Source of the DNA: Anniella stebbinsi
Lineage: Eukaryota; Chordata; Lepidosauria; Squamata; Anniellidae
Assembly: GCA_029215795.1 (NCBI GenBank)
Contig: JARDYH010000005.1
Location: forward strand, 165,813,814-165,877,813
DNA: 64,000 nucleotides
Direction of reading: 5' to 3'
Numbering within the stretch: position 1 is the stretch's first letter; each line of letters starts with the position of its first letter. The notes beneath the pieces are model-generated. The model saw nothing but the letters and a program-made list of their open reading frames with translations. It had not been told where the DNA came from and did no database searches. Both the position numbers and the translations under genes were made by a program. Positions 49,130 through 62,226 of this stretch are shown here, piece by piece.

Positions 49130-49750
49130 TTTCTGTTTCACACTTCACTTTCATCCATACCATGCACTGTCACAAAGGCAGATGAGGCAGCCACTTTTCT
49201 GAAGCTGAGACATTTTTCTTCCTCTCTCATAACACTGATGGATAAACGGAAGTACTTCTTCACACAATGCAGAGCTAAACTATGGAATTTACTACCGCAA
49301 GACATTGTAATGGCCACAAATTTAAATGACTTTAAAAGGGGATTAGACAAATTCTTGGATGAGAAGGCTATGAATGGCTACTAGTCCTGATGGCTCTGCT
49401 AGTAATAATAATAATAATAATAATAACAATAATAATATATTTATTTATCACCCGCCTCTCCCAATGGATCGAGGCGGGGAACAACACCAAACACAAAATA
49501 CAAAAACTGATTAAAAGCAGATAAAACCAGTACATCATTAAAATAATAATAAAACACCAATAAAACACTTTAAAAGTGTTAGAGGCAGTATGCCTTATGT
49601 ACACCAATAGCTGGGGAACATAGGTGAGAGAGTGCTATTGCTCTCATGTTCTGCTTGTGGGTTTCCATCAGCAACTGATTGGCCACCGTGTCAATAGAGT
49701 GCTGGACTAGATGGACCCATACTCTGATCCAGCAGAACCCTTCTTACATT
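49130..49750 (+). mobile_element. CR1-like LINE 3' fragment interrupted by a LINE tail
   Basis: MDKRKYFFTQCRAKLWNLLPQ..VMATNLNDFKRGLDKFLDEKA is interrupted after 49400 by (AAT)n and the reverse CCCGCCTCTCCCAATGG tail (about 49401-49575). It resumes GAGGCAGTATGCCTTATGTACACC. Confidence 0.7.
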
Positions 49751-51590
49751 TTTAAGGAAGGCTGGGTCTGCTCCGTGCTTGGAGGGGAGACTACCTTGTA
49801 TTCCCATGTAGACACCTTGAGTTTCATGATGGAGAAAGGTGGGATATAAATGTAATAACAAGAAATTTAAAATATTCCACTGGTTGTCTCAAGTTTTTCT
49901 AATAAACAATGGGGCTTCGGGCTAAACAACGTGCAAGTCCGTTGTTTCTCTCCTCTGCTTAATTGGGCTTCTTAGCATACTGTCAGTTGTGTGTGCGTTG
50001 TGTGTTACTCCCCAGACGACACAATAAGCAACACAACTGACGATTTCCTCCCCTTCCCCCCGTTGCTTCGTGTGTCGTCCGAATTGAGCCACTGTCTCTA
50101 TTGTGTGTCCTACTACTGTTGGTGAGTAGCTGTTTCAAGATTTGGGAGATGTCTGTTGGGAAGAACAGGCCTACCACCCCAGGTCCGGAAGAGAAGTGTA
50201 CTTCGGCATAACTTTTTATCTGTTTGCCACCCTGACGTGCCGGTGATAATAGGGCAGGATACAAATGTTTTAATAAAATAAATATAAATCAATTTTTAAT
50301 GCAGTTGGCATTTTTAAACCTGAGAACTGGGTACAATTATTTGGAAAAAAAATATTTATATTTGTAACTGTGTGTGCTCTTCTGTCTTCCTATTTTCTAA
50401 AGCAAGGCATGACTGTGAGGTGGGGTGGGGTGGAGGAATTCTTTGTTACCTACATGCTTCCTTCTGGCCTCCATTATTGTCCGATGTTTCTGAGGTAGGA
50501 GTCAGAAGCGTTTGAGCTCGAATTTTAAATTGATTGTTAGGTTAGAAACAATGCTGAGACCTCGATGCTTGCAAGATTTATGCTGTAATCTTTTTAAAGT
50601 TTTGTCAAACTTCTTTTAAATAAAAGTGAAAGTGTTCTGATTGCATGTCCCCTTATTGAGAAACTGCCAGGAGCCCCTGAAGGGCCTGTATGTGTCCAGG
50701 TGGATCAGGGCCTCTTGGCTCTGACATCCTTGGCTCTGTGGCACCCGCTCCTCGCATGAGATCTCCAGCAACTGCCAGAGGCCTCTGAATAGCCTGCGAA
50801 TGGCCCTGATTGCCTGATCTCCAGATACTGCCTGAGGTGCCTCTTTGCAAACATAATGGCATCCAGCCATGCCCCCTCTCAAAACTCATCTCTTCCCATA
50901 ACTTGTTCCCATTGGAATTGCTGCTCCCTCATCCAAATTGCAGTGACAGATGACTTTTTTTTTTCTTTTTGGTCTCTCAAGCTACTTGCCCTCATGGGTG
51001 CCCGTTACGGTTTTAGAATGTGCTGAGAAACTAATGACATCCATTTGGAGACAGGATCCAGACAGGAAGATTCCAGAACTGACCAAGATGGAAAATCGAA
51101 TCTAAGTGGAAAAGACCAAAATTTAGTACACGTCAACAAACAGGCCTAAAGATATAAAGCAAGCTCTGGGAAGCCAAACCTACCTTCTTTAATTGGAAGT
51201 TGCATCCTTTTCAAGGATATTCGTGGTGGGGAAAAACTCCCCCGGAACTTTACGAAATAGAGTGCAACAATATCACCTGCTGGTTATGTTAATCTGTTGT
51301 ATTAATATCAATGTTTTACTTTTGCAGGAAAAGTGTGTACAGGTAAGAAAGGGTTACCTGTGGACAGGATGTGGCTTGTGTGTGACTGGCTGTTTTTGTT
51401 CTACCTGAGGGGAACGGGGGAGTGATGACAGAGGAGAGTTTACTTTTCTCTTTTGCAAGCTCTGCCTCTGTACCAAAGGACTGGGAGATGGGAAATAAAA
51501 CACCAGTTTTTAAAGAGAGATCCAGGGGGATCTTGGAAATTACAGATCAGTTAGCTTAGCGTCAGTTCCAGGTAAATTGGCTGAAATACT
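49751..51590. other. Unit C non-coding sequence, partly private
   Basis: 50325-50470 matches 7041-7195 and 51245-51360 matches 7215-7330. Between them (about 50500-51240) is sequence not found in unit A. I recognise no gene in it. Confidence 0.4.
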
Positions 51591-51597
51591 GTGAACA

Positions 51598-52177
51598 GTT
51601 CTGGTCACCACACCTAAAAGGAGATATTGTAGAGCTAGAAAACATGCGGAGGAGGGCAACTAAAATGATCGAGGGGTGGACAAAAGGAGGATAATGGGAA
51701 ACATGATAGAGATGTACAAAATCGTGTATGATGTGGAGAATGTGGGAAGGGAGATGTTTGTCTCCCTCTTTTTTAATGCTAGAACCCAATGGGGTCATCC
51801 CATGAAGCTGACTGGTGGGAGATTCAGGTCAGATAAAGGAAGTACTTCTTCACACAAGGCATACGGTAGTTAAAACTATGGAATTCTCTACCACAAGATG
51901 TAGTGATGGGCATCAATTTGCATAGCTATAAAAGGGGGTTGGATAAATTCCTGGGGGAGAAGGCTATATCAATAGCTATTAGTCCTGATGGACATGTGCT
52001 ACTTCCAAGCAGCAGAGGCAGTAAGCCTATATACACCAGTTGCTGGGGAACATGGACAGGAGGGTACTGTTGCACTCTTGTCCTGCTTATGGGTCCCTGG
52101 TTCACCCACATGGGAACAAAGTGCTTGTCTCCATGGACCCTTGGTCTGATCTAGGATGGCTTTTCTTATGTTCTTAC

Positions 52178-52178
<1 letters not shown>
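51598..52178 (+). mobile_element. CR1-like LINE 3' fragment
   Basis: Duplicate of 7340-7930, ending GGTCTGATCTAGGATGGCTTTTCTTATGTTCTTA, followed by a (TA)n run at about 52181-52215. Confidence 0.7.
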
Positions 52179-52219
<41 letters not shown>

Positions 52220-52370
52220 AGAATCTTCCCTGCTGATCAAATTTCCTGCCTCTCTAGGAAGGACAACTCCGTTCATATAACCCTAGGAGTAAAACCTCTC
52301 CCTTTCTCTCTACGCTACCCCACCCCGCTTCCCACAAACATTTCAGCTGCATTCATTACATGGCCAAGAC

Positions 52371-52371
<1 letters not shown>

Positions 52372-52417
<46 letters not shown>

Positions 52418-52418
52418 C
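52372..52418. repeat. (ATC)n microsatellite
   Basis: About 15 uninterrupted ATC triplets. Private to unit C. Confidence 0.95.
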
Positions 52419-52429
52419 AATGCTGATTA

Positions 52430-53043
52430 ATATAACTACATGAAAAGAAGAAAGCAGAAAAGATTTCCTAGGTCCACCACTCTGGCACAGACAGCCATCA
52501 GCTTCAGCTGATACGCCAGCTGCACCCCTTCCTAAAGTTAGAAGACCTAAAATCAGTAGTGCACGGGCTGGTAATTTTGAGGTTCGACTTCTGCAATGCG
52601 CTGTACCTGGGCTGCCAATTACTTTCCGGGCGAAGTACAAAGTGTTGGTTATTACCTGAAAAGCCCTACGTGGTTTGGGTCCAGGTTACCTGCGGGATTG
52701 CCTCCTCTCATACAATCTACCCCACACATTCAGGTTCTCTGGGAAAAAATTACTACAGTCAGCCAAAACAAAGTTGACAACTGTTACCCAGAGGACTTTC
52801 TCTTCTGCCACTCCCAGACTGGAATGGGCTGCCGGAAGAGATTCATCAACTTAATGGTCTCTTTGACTTTAAGAAAGCCATAAAGACCCATCTCTTCCGG
52901 CAGGCCTACCCAGTCAAATTTTAAGAGTTTTATTGGTATTTTAATAGTGTATTAGTTTTATGTGCTTTTAATCAGTTTTATGTATTTCATATTTGATGTT
53001 GTTCCCCGCCTCGATCTGGAGGGGAGAGGCGGGTAAGAAATAC

Positions 53044-53084
<41 letters not shown>
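52430..53084 (+). mobile_element. CR1/L2-group LINE 3' end
   Basis: Degenerate C-terminal extension (FCNAL.LG, FRAKYKVLVIT-like and RLPEEIHQ-like pieces in shifting frames), then GTTCCCCGCCTCGATCTGGAGGGGAGAGGCGGGTAAG and (ATT)n at 53046-53084. Same family as 30881-34060. Confidence 0.75.
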
Positions 53085-53085
<1 letters not shown>

Positions 53086-53869
53086 CCAGCTCCAAGGTAA
53101 AGCTGGAACAAGGCACAGCACAGGATACTATGCCATATCCAAACTGACTAAATAATGCATTTGTTATCAGCATTGCGCTTGGTTGTAATTTCCTAGCATT
53201 TTGGATCTTGAATGAACATGGAAAACCATTGACACAATTTGTGAAACTGAGTCTTTGTTAATTGAATAGGGTAATGTGAATTTATGAGGGCAAGTAGGTT
53301 GTGCTACAAAGCAACCCCCAAATCACGCTGTTTGGGAAAGAAGGTGCTTGTATCAGGATGAATTATTTTGTTTTTGGTCATGGGCAGGTGCAGAAAAGCA
53401 AGTTCCATTAGCATATGGAGGCCTTGGGCTTCCCAAATGAACTACCTGTAGGAATTCTTGCAAACAACTTTCTGGCCAGCCATTGTGTTCTGATTGCCTT
53501 CATTGCTCTGTATTAAGACTTGCAAATGAAAGATTCAGTCTCTGGGTGAGGAGCACAGTAAGCTCCACCAGGAAATCTTTGATGCTGATGTCTAACCCTC
53601 CTGCTTCAGCCAAATGAAAGAAAACAATAAGTATTCAACACCTTTTAAAGCTTTTCAGACCCTAAAATCCCAATATCCTGTGAGCAGAGATGCCTCCATG
53701 ACTCTAAATTCCCCTGGGCCATCTATGGAAGGAGAAGGAAAGCCATTTGTCTGCTTTCTTCTCTCAATCTCTGGTTTTATGGTGTGGGGTAAACAGGGAA
53801 GTTTTTCAGGCACTTAGGGTGGCAGTTCAAAAGAACTGAAACCAAAATGTGACAGTTTGTCAGTTAAAG

Positions 53870-54608
53870 CCCTTATCTGGACAGAGATAGCCTAGCTACA
53901 GTTATCCATGCTCTCATAACCTCTCGTTTGGATTACTGCCTTTGAAAACGGTCCGGAAACTTCAGCTGGTACAAAACAGGGCAGCCAGATTGTTAACGGG
54001 GACTGGCCAACGAGACCATATTACGCCAGTCCTTTTCCAACTTCACTGGCTGCCGATCCAGGTCCTGGCCCAATTCAAAGTGCTGGTACTAACATTTAAA
54101 GCCCTAAACGGCTTGGGGCCAGGATATCTAAAGGAACGCCTCCTCCCATATGTACCTGCCCAGACCCTAAGATCATCTACAGGGGTCCTTCTCCGTGAGC
54201 CCCTGCCAAAGGAAGTGAGGCAGGTGGCCACTAGGAGGAGGGCTTTCTCTGCTGTGGCACCCCGGCTGTGGAATGAGCTCCCCAGAGAGGTTCGCCTGGC
54301 GCCTACTTTGTACTCTTTTCGTCGCCAGGTGAAGACCTTTTTATTCTCCCAGTATTTTAACAGTTAAATTAACTCAATTTTAATCCTTGCTGTTTTAAAT
54401 TTGTATTTTAATCTGTATTAATTCTTGCTGCTTGGTTCTATTCTGGTTGTGTTTTTATATTGTATGTTATTCTGTGTTTTTAGATTGTGCCTTGTTTTAT
54501 ATATTTTAAAATGATTTCATGGTTTTAATTTTTGTGAACCGCCCAGAGAGCTTCGGCTATGGGGCGGTATAAAAATGCAATAAATAAATAAATAATAAAT
54601 AAATAAAG
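53870..54608 (+). mobile_element. CR1/L2-group LINE 3' end, private to unit C
   Basis: The frame 53942-54367 reads VRKLQLVQNRAARLLTGTGQ, then HWLPIQVLAQFKVLVLTFKA and APRLWNELPREVRLA, and stops. The 3' UTR ends AACCGCCCAGAGAGCTTCGGCTATGGGGCGGTATAAAAATGC(AATA)n. Unit A reads through at 10395 (GTCAGTTAAAGAGGAGG), which defines both ends. Confidence 0.85.
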
Positions 54609-54937
54609 AGGAGGTCTGAACAGGTTTTTTTTTTAAAAAAATATTTATTGAGAAAGTATACAAGTATATAATAACTATAGCATATACATCAAATACACAC
54701 ATGCATGCAACATACAAAAATAAAGTAATTTAAAACCATATAATAGTAAAGAGGAATATAATCAGTAGCAAAGGGTATTATTTTAAAAAAACTGATGACT
54801 TTTGTTTTATTTTTATTTTTCGAAACAAACACCTGACTACTTTCCAGATCAGATCACTTGTGAATACAAAGACCATTACTATTTTTATTAACATGGTAAG
54901 CACTAAAACCTATTAAAATATTAAAAAGCAATGAGAC

Positions 54938-55020
54938 TTTAAGGTGGATTCCTGCATTGAGCAGGGTGTTGAACTCGATGGCTTTACAGGCCATTTCCAA
55001 CTCTTCTATGATTCTATGAG
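54938..55020 (+). mobile_element. CR1 LINE 3' terminal fragment
   Basis: Duplicate of 10740-10838, GGTGGATTCCTGCATTGAGCAGG to TTCTATGATTCTATGAG. Confidence 0.8.
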
Positions 55021-55144
55021 ACTCATCAAATAACTTACAACAATAAATCATCTAGACATCAATAACCTTGACATTTACAATAATTGCAATGGAATCATCT
55101 TGCTTATCATTCAAAAAATTCCAAACAAGCTCCTATTCCTGTTC

Positions 55145-55396
55145 TGATTTGTTTATTTTATTTATTGCATACATATCCTGCCTTTTTTCCTCCAAGGAAC
55201 AAGCGGCATCCATAACCTTCCTCCTCTCCATTTTATCCTCACAACAACAATAACCCTGTGAGGTAGGTTGGGCTGAGAGTCTGTGACTGGCCCAAAGCCA
55301 CCTAGTAGGTTTCCGTGGCTGAGTGGGGACTAGAACCCAGGATCTCCCGACTCCCAGGTCAACGCTTTAGCCACTAAACCACACTGGCTCTTCCTG
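55145..55396 (-). mobile_element. Sauria-like SINE, reverse orientation
   Basis: Duplicate of 10960-11216. The head, B box and GGCAGGATATGTATGC tail are recognisable on the minus strand. Confidence 0.8.
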
Positions 55397-56345
55397 TTGT
55401 AATTTATTTGATCCTGTTCTAATTTCTTTGTCTTGTATCTTTCCTGCTTAAGCCAGAGAACCCATGTAATTTTGCTTAAGGCTATTGTTGCCTCCTTTTC
55501 TTTTCCAGTATTTGTCATAAAGAAAGTGTGCTGCTAATATGGTTGTTAGTGGCACAGCTTTCAGAGTTGGGGCATGTTAAAATCATGCCTGCTGGCATCC
55601 CGAGCTCCGTGCACTACTATAGCCCTTGGAGGGAGGGGTTTGTTTGCTCCATTGCCCCACAGCATGTGGGAGGGGCACCTGTATAACCATCTAGACCCGC
55701 ATTCTGTTCATAAAATGGCCAGCATGAGTACGAAAGCACACTCCCGCCCCTGATTCCCAGCAACTGATGTACCTAAGCACACTGCCTCTGATACTGGTGG
55801 AAGCACATCCTTGCCATGGCTAGTAGCCATCAGCTCTGGCCCTGTCACTTACCCCCAGCCTAGCCTACCTCGCAAGGTTGTTTTGAGGATAAAATGGAGA
55901 GGAAGAGGATACTGTACGCCAGCTTAGGCTCCTGGGAGGAAAGGCAGGATCTAAATGGAACACCAACAAAAAAGCTAGACCTGCCCTCCACAATGGACTG
56001 GTTTACTGGGCTTTTCAAGATATCCAGGGCTTTGCCTTTCACCACATGTTCTAGCAGGAAATTCCACGCATGAGCGGTGGGTTGTGTGAAAACGGACTTT
56101 CTTTGAATCTGGGTGAAAATGATTCTCTGGTTGAACCCCACAGAATAAAACAACGTGGGAATACTTTGACTACCATCTGTCATCAATATCCTACATTACA
56201 ATACAGAGATTGCCTTATACTCTATTCATTTATCCTGCTCCATTGATGCCAACTTGCATACAAGTATTGTATATAGTTAACGTTAAGAGTTGCTCTTTTG
56301 ACCAAACCCTGAAGTACCATTGCTGTAACGTGGGTTTGTGTGTCT
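55397..56345. other. Unit C non-coding sequence
   Basis: Corresponds to 11217-11940 with an extra about 150 bp (near 55540-55700) absent from unit A. Contains the SINE 3' half at about 55840-55965. No gene is recognised. Confidence 0.45.
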
Positions 56346-56349
56346 CTTT

Positions 56350-56540
56350 GCAGCTAGATTTCTTCACACAGTACCTAGCTAAAGTATGGAATTCACTACC
56401 ACAAGACGTAGTGATGGCCATCAATTTGGATGGCTGTAAAAGGGGAGTGGACAAATCCCTGGAGGAGAAGGCTATCAATGGCTACTATGAGGGCTGTATG
56501 CTACTTCCAGTATCAGAGGCAGTATGTCTAAAGGATTGCG
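56350..56540 (+). mobile_element. CR1-like LINE 3' fragment
   Basis: Duplicate of 11940-12130, with the frame reading LDFFTQYLAKVWNSLPQDVV. Confidence 0.7.
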
Positions 56541-57189
56541 GGCAGGGGGAGGGAGACAGCTTGTTCTGCCACCCAGTCATCTCAGGGTTAAATAAAGTGA
56601 GCTGTAATTCCCCCGAGAGGAGGGAAATCTTCAGAGTGAACTTATGCCCAGGAATGACTGAGCCGCCCTTTAGCCTCTAGGCCCCCAGAGGATCCTTTGC
56701 CTGGAGTCGTCGTGGTCACGGAGAGCTCAGGACACAGAGGTAAAAGCTCAACATAGGGGTGGAAGCAAAGAGGCGGCCACAAGAATGGGGGGGGGGGGTT
56801 GTAGGGGAATATGGGTCAGAGCCCCCCGCTCTCCACTCGGATTCCTTGGTAGGGGGAGAAGCCAGGCAATCCACATGTTTTCTTTAGCCTGATCCTTTCT
56901 GAACCCCCTCCCTTCGACATCAATCTCATCTGTTTTAAACTTTTGTAGTTGAAGGTTTAAATTGTATTTTTTTTTATTGTCTTGTATTTTTGGCATGTCG
57001 TTTTTTGACAACCGCCCAGAGAGCTTTGGCGGTGTAGAAATGAAATGAATGGAGTGGTAGGAAAGATTGGGAGCTTGTTGTTCCCTGCCTCGATCCAAAC
57101 GGAGAGGCGGGTAAGAAATAAATAATAATAATAATAATAATAATTATTATTATTATTATTATTATTATTATTGTTCAGCTGCAAAGAGG

Positions 57190-57720
57190 ATCCCCACATG
57201 CTGCGTTTGCATTGCCCGATTTTCCAGCTCCCTCCCCTCTTTGAGCTCTCTCCGGTCTCCCCGGGGCGTTGGGGTTCGGTGGGGCTGAGGGAGCCAAAGC
57301 GGTGAGCAGCCTTCGTGCCCCAGCTGGAGCTGGGCCATGGTTGAATCTCCGTGACCTGAAAGGGCCGTTTCACTTTCCTTTCAGCTACACGGAATTGGGC
57401 CTGGAAGCTCCTTAGGCTCCTATTTGCTTTCTAAAACTGAAGTCTGAAAGGAGAGACTGCAGGAACTGATCCTCAGCGGGAAAGGCTGCTGCTCAGGAGG
57501 ATGGAGGCTCCTCCGCCTGGTTCCCCTGAGAGTTTGGCCGGACTTCTTAGGCAGGATTGGCAGCTGAGGCTGCGCGTCCCTCTGTGCTGTTGCCGTCCTT
57601 GCTCACGCCCGGCCCCACCATGTGCCTTGGAGGAAAGAGGGCAGAGAGTCCCTTTCTACTGCTCTTGGGAGCTAGTACGGTGCCTAAGCAATCCACACAA
57701 CAACCCTGTAAGGTTGGCCT
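57190..57720 (+). promoter_or_regulatory. Putative promoter and first exon, unit C
   Basis: Conserved copy of 12720-13250, including GGGGCGTTGGGG and the ATG at 57501 and the donor-like CCT|GTAAGG at about 57709. A one-base deletion near 57650 breaks the ATG frame relative to unit A, arguing for UTR. A LINE tail with (TAA)n/(TTA)n at 57080-57172 sits just upstream. Confidence 0.4.
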
Positions 57721-58687
57721 ATGTAGGATCTGGTGTGGTAGAGCGGTTTGAAAGAGACCCAGGCTCCAATCCCACCTGGCTGTAAAGGCATATGCCTTAC
57801 CGTGTGTGAAATCGATAGGAATTGATTGTCTTTTTTGTAGACGTGATTGGTTCTGTTAGTGTTGTGAGCTAACTGCGAGTGCTGGAGATGGGGCAAAGAA
57901 GGTTGCCACAAGTGGGTTAGTGAGTTATTGGACATGGGAAAGCTTCTGGGATTAGAAGGGCCACTACCTTCATTAAGGTGTTCCTGAAGCCAATAGTAAA
58001 CCTGGTTGCATTGGGAAGCAGTCCTCTTAGGGCAGATGCTAAATCTAGGCATAGTAGCATGACCAGATCCAAAACAGGATGAAGTCATGGACACAGATGT
58101 TATACAAAGAGTTTCATCTGGTTGGGGGAAGAGATAGATCCTGGGAGAAGGAGAAACCCACCAAATGTGCCTATGCTAGCTCTATCCCGCATGCTTTCTG
58201 AACTTCTGTGTTAATAATTGCTTGCTGCTATCTCCCATTTTGCTCTTGTGGATTGAAGTCATGGACACAGGATGAAGTCATGGACACAGATGTTATAACT
58301 TGCTCACTTGTATTTAGAGATGTTTGTGTTGTGCCTTATCATAATGAAATCATGCTATTCTCTTCCTCTGCTTGAGTAATGAATATTTATTTTTCGGTAC
58401 CAAATTTGTGTTGTCTGGCTTGGGAGATGCTTCAGGGTCCACTACCCATGTATTAATTTGTGAAGCCCCAAATGCTCTTTTCAAATTTGTAAATCGATTA
58501 CTTAGTGGGGTCTGTCCTCAAAGCTCCTCTATGCTCTTCTGGCGGTGAATCGCAGATGTACTTATCCAAGGCTGTCTCTACAAGAGGCATTTAAAGCACA
58601 CTGGTCGGGTGGAGGGGGAATAAGATATTCATCTCATAGCTACAATCCTGACTGGGTGACTTTTGGTTTGTAAATCCCTCAGCTCAA
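57721..58687. other. Intron 1 of unit C
   Basis: Matches 13251-14050. Near 58083-58270 about 185 extra bases are bounded by the repeated phrase GATGAAGTCATGGACACAGATGTTATA. Confidence 0.5.
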
Positions 58688-59681
58688 TTTATTTATTTTA
58701 TTTATTTATTTATTACATTTGTATACCGCCCCATAACCGAAGCTCTCTGGGCGGTTTACATAGGATTAAAAACAATTAAAAACAATATACAAAAATTAAA
58801 ACAGCAAAAACATACAACATACACACAATCTATACTTTTAAAAACCACATCAACACTTCAAAAACTACAAAAACAAAACAAAACAAAACCAGGCTCCTCA
58901 GATATTGCCAAATGCCTGAGAGAAGAGGAAAGTCTTGACCTGGCGCCGAAAAGATAACAATGTTGGCGCCAGGCGGGCCTCGTCGGGGAGATCGTTCCAC
59001 AATTGGGGAGCCACCACAGAGAAGGCCCTCTCTCTTGTTGCTGACCTCCGAGCCTCCCTCGGAGGAGGCACTCGGAGGAGGGCCTTAGATGTTGAACGTA
59101 GTGTTCGGGTAGGTTCATGTCGGGAAAGGCGTTCCATCAGGTATTGTGATCCCAAGCCGTGTAAGGCTTTATAGGTTAAAACCAGCACCTTGAACAGGGC
59201 TCGGAAACATACAGGCAGCCAATGCAAGCGGGCCAGAGTAGGTCTTATATGTTCGAACCTACTGGTTCCAGTTATCAATCTGGCCGCTGCATTTTGCACA
59301 AGCTGCAGCTTCCGAACCACCTTCAAAGGCAGCCCCACATAGAGTGCATTGCAGTAATCTAACTTGGAGGTTACCAGAGCATGGACAACTGAAGCCAGGT
59401 TATCCCTGTCCAGATAGGGACATAGCTGGGCCACCAACCGAAGTTGGTAGAAGGCACTCCGTGCCACTGAGGCCACCTGCGCCTCAAGTGACAGAGATGG
59501 TTCTAGGAGAACCCCCAAGCTACAAACCCGCTCCTTCAAGGGGAGTGCAACCCCATCCAGAACAGGTTGAACACCCTCCATCCGGTTAGCGGAACCACCC
59601 ACTAACAGCGTCTCAGTCTTGTCTGGATTGAGTTTCAGTTTATTAGCCCTCATCCAGTCCATTGTCGCAGCCAGGCACGTG
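58688..59681 (-). mobile_element. CR1/L2-group LINE 3' half, reverse orientation, private to unit C
   Basis: The minus-strand frame 59662-58898 (254 codons, open) reads MDWMRANKLKLNPDKTETLL, LVTSKLDYCNALYVGLPLK, LVQNAAARLITGTSRFEH, then APQLWNDLPDEARLAPTLLS and a stop. The 3' end is (AAATA)n with ACCGCCCAGAGAGCTTCGG. It is the least damaged C-terminal extension here. Unit A lacks it at about 14056. Confidence 0.85.
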
Positions 59682-59924
59682 GAAGGCCATTTCTGTCACC
59701 CTGAACTCCTTGGAACAGATGTGTGACAATGCTCTCATAATATTTTGCCCAAGTTGCAGTGAGGGATTATTTTTTGTTTTGTCAACAGTGTGTTTCTGTG
59801 AGTAAATGTTACCATGAGTGCTGTTCCACATTTCTTGCATTTGCTCATGTGTCATTTTTATGGGTATTCCTACTTCTTTCTAGCAAAAGATGCAGACCCT
59901 TTTAATGGTGGAATAGTTATTTAT

Positions 59925-60066
59925 TCATAATTACATTTATATCCCACCTTATTTTTCCTACAGAAACCAAGGGTTTCCTACAGAAACCATTATCCTCCTC
60001 CTCCTCTTCATTTTACCCTCACAACAATCCTGTGAGGTAGGTTAGGCTGAGAGGTAGTGATTGGCC
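59925..60066 (-). mobile_element. Sauria-like SINE fragment, reverse orientation
   Basis: Duplicate of 14325-14480 with a small internal repeat (TTTCCTACAGAAACCA twice). Confidence 0.65.
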
Positions 60067-61775
60067 CAGATCATCCTTCCCAAAATGGGAGACACCTCAG
60101 GAGGGTTAGGCTTATTTGTTTACATTTATGTATATATTTCTGGAAACCATCCTTCGTGAACAATGGATCCTAGAGTGCTTAAAGCCTTATATTAAAATAA
60201 CAAATACTCAACAAAAATATTACATTTTAACTATATTATGATAGTTTACACATTACCTATACAATATATCAGTGTTCTTCAAACTTTTCCCCATGACCCA
60301 GTGCAGTCATATCACATTCCCTCAAGACTCTTATTCCTGTGCTTATTCTGAACATGTCTGACATGTAATATGATTTTTGACTCATTACTCAAGACGTATT
60401 AATTTAAGGAGATTCTTTATAATTAAATCCCAGTGAGCTCTCTGGAAAGTACTTCTAAGTAACCATGCCTATGTGTAGGTAGCTCAAAGTGTTTAAGAGT
60501 AGCTGGATCGTGCCATTTGGTATAAATATATATATATTGTTCAGACATATTTAAAAGGGAAACCCTTCACCCCACCCCCACACAGACTGTAATTCCTAAA
60601 TGGGCAGCCTGTTGTCCTACAAGGCCTGAGAGGGTGGGAGGAAAGGAATCCGGGAAGGCTGAACCTGACACAAAAGGAGAATGGCTTTAGTCTTGCAAAG
60701 AGATCTGTTGGGAAACTTGGAGGTAATTTGCTTGGAGGTGATTTAGACTGACCCCCAAACACATAACAATACAGACAACTAGAGACTGACTGAGGAATCT
60801 GCCAGCCAGACTGTGATGTTATCTGGTTGGGCATTGCCCCCCCCTGGAAATACTGCTGGGGGCATGAGCCCCCCGCCTAGTTTGCGCCTCTGGTGAGTTT
60901 AGTATTGGGGGGCAGAGTAGGAGGTTCCCTACAGTCAGCAACCTGGGGGCTGATTGTGGCCTTGGGCTGTCCCTGGCTGTGCGGCTCTGAGGATATCAAA
61001 ATTAGCAGTTGTAGCATCATGATTTTGTGTGGCTGGGTGACCCTCCCCCTCCGGACCTAGTTTCTCCTCCCATTACAGTGCAGGAAGCCAAGAACCGTAG
61101 GTGTCCCCAATGCAGCGCCCTCCAATGGCACGTGTGAAGGAGTTCCCAACATGGTGCCCACGAAAACAATTATTTTCTAATTATTTTACCAAGTTTTTAA
61201 TATATGTAGAAGGATTTGTATGAAATAAGTATAATGTTCTATCAGTTATACATAAGTGGTCCAGATAGCCAAATAAGTATCCACTTGGAGGTGGCGCCTA
61301 TATGCCGCCCATTCAAATACTGAAAACTTTGTAATGTCCTCGATCCATTGCATTATAGGACGTGAGTGTTTCTCCTTGTAATTTCAAACATTTACACTGA
61401 CCGTTTGTCAATTTCCATGAAGCAGGTAAACTATTTCAAAGAACATTTACATCTGCAAATATTAAAGACTGTTTCAATACAAAATATGTCTGTGTAAGAA
61501 CCTTTTGGACTTTGCCCAATCATGTTTGAAAGACTCATTAGCTGTACTGCACCATCAGCAGTTAGCTAATTTTGACAGTCCCTTACTAAAATGACATTGC
61601 AGTGTGCAATTTATGCTGAACGAGACCCAGCCTAAGATCCAGAGCTGCAACTGGTAGACGCCAAATCGGCGATCCACTGATGAGACATTTTGTGTTTGTG
61701 CCCACAGCAGTTTTTGAAATTCCCAGATGGGTCCAAAGGGATGCCTAGTTTGTGCCTTCTTTGTTTCCTCTACAG
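60067..61775. other. Intron of unit C
   Basis: Close match to 14481-16190. No exon is recognised. Confidence 0.5.
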
Positions 61776-61858
61776 GCCTTGCAATGGCATCAGAGTCACG
61801 ATCTCCTTTGTCTAATCTGTGAGGTGGAGTAGAAAGAGGTCTCCTGCAGTCTGCTGAG
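61776..61858 (+). other. 83-nt exon upstream of the KRAB-like exon (unit C)
   Basis: Same splice sites as in units A and B. The ATG frame has TGA at codon 13, as in unit B. The remainder (VERGLLQSAE) is open. Confidence 0.5.
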
Positions 61859-62105
61859 GTAAGGGAGGGGTCATTGGGGAGTGATGAAGGGGGCAGCCAG
61901 GGGGCCTCCCTCTGTGTTGGCGGAGTGGGGAGTCTTTCCTTTTTGGTAACTATAGTAAATCTACTGATTATGTGAAATTGTGAAACCTGAAAAAATAAAA
62001 AGAAATAAAAAGCACCCAGCAAGGAACCCAGTTTTTACATCCTTTTCTAAACTGGGAGCATATGGGGGAGGCTATTTCCAAGTGGAGACTGTTCGTTTCT
62101 TTCAG

Positions 62106-62226
62106 CGGCTGTTGGCCTGTGAGGAGGTGGACGTGCCTTTTACCGAAGGGGAGTGGGACTTCTGCATCCAGTACAAAGAGCTTGAAGTCATCATGTTGGA
62201 GAACCAAGGAAATGTGGACTCTCGGG
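62106..62226 (+). CDS. KRAB-A-like exon of a gene continuing beyond the window
   Basis: 121-nt exon, acceptor TTTCTTTCAG and donor G|GTATGG, reading RLLACEEVDVPFTEGEW then YKELEVIMLENQGNVDSRG. One extra codon (Ile) precedes MLEN compared with units A and B, and the terminal SLG is SRG. Phase 1 end. Its zinc-finger exon is expected to the right of the window. Confidence 0.65.
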
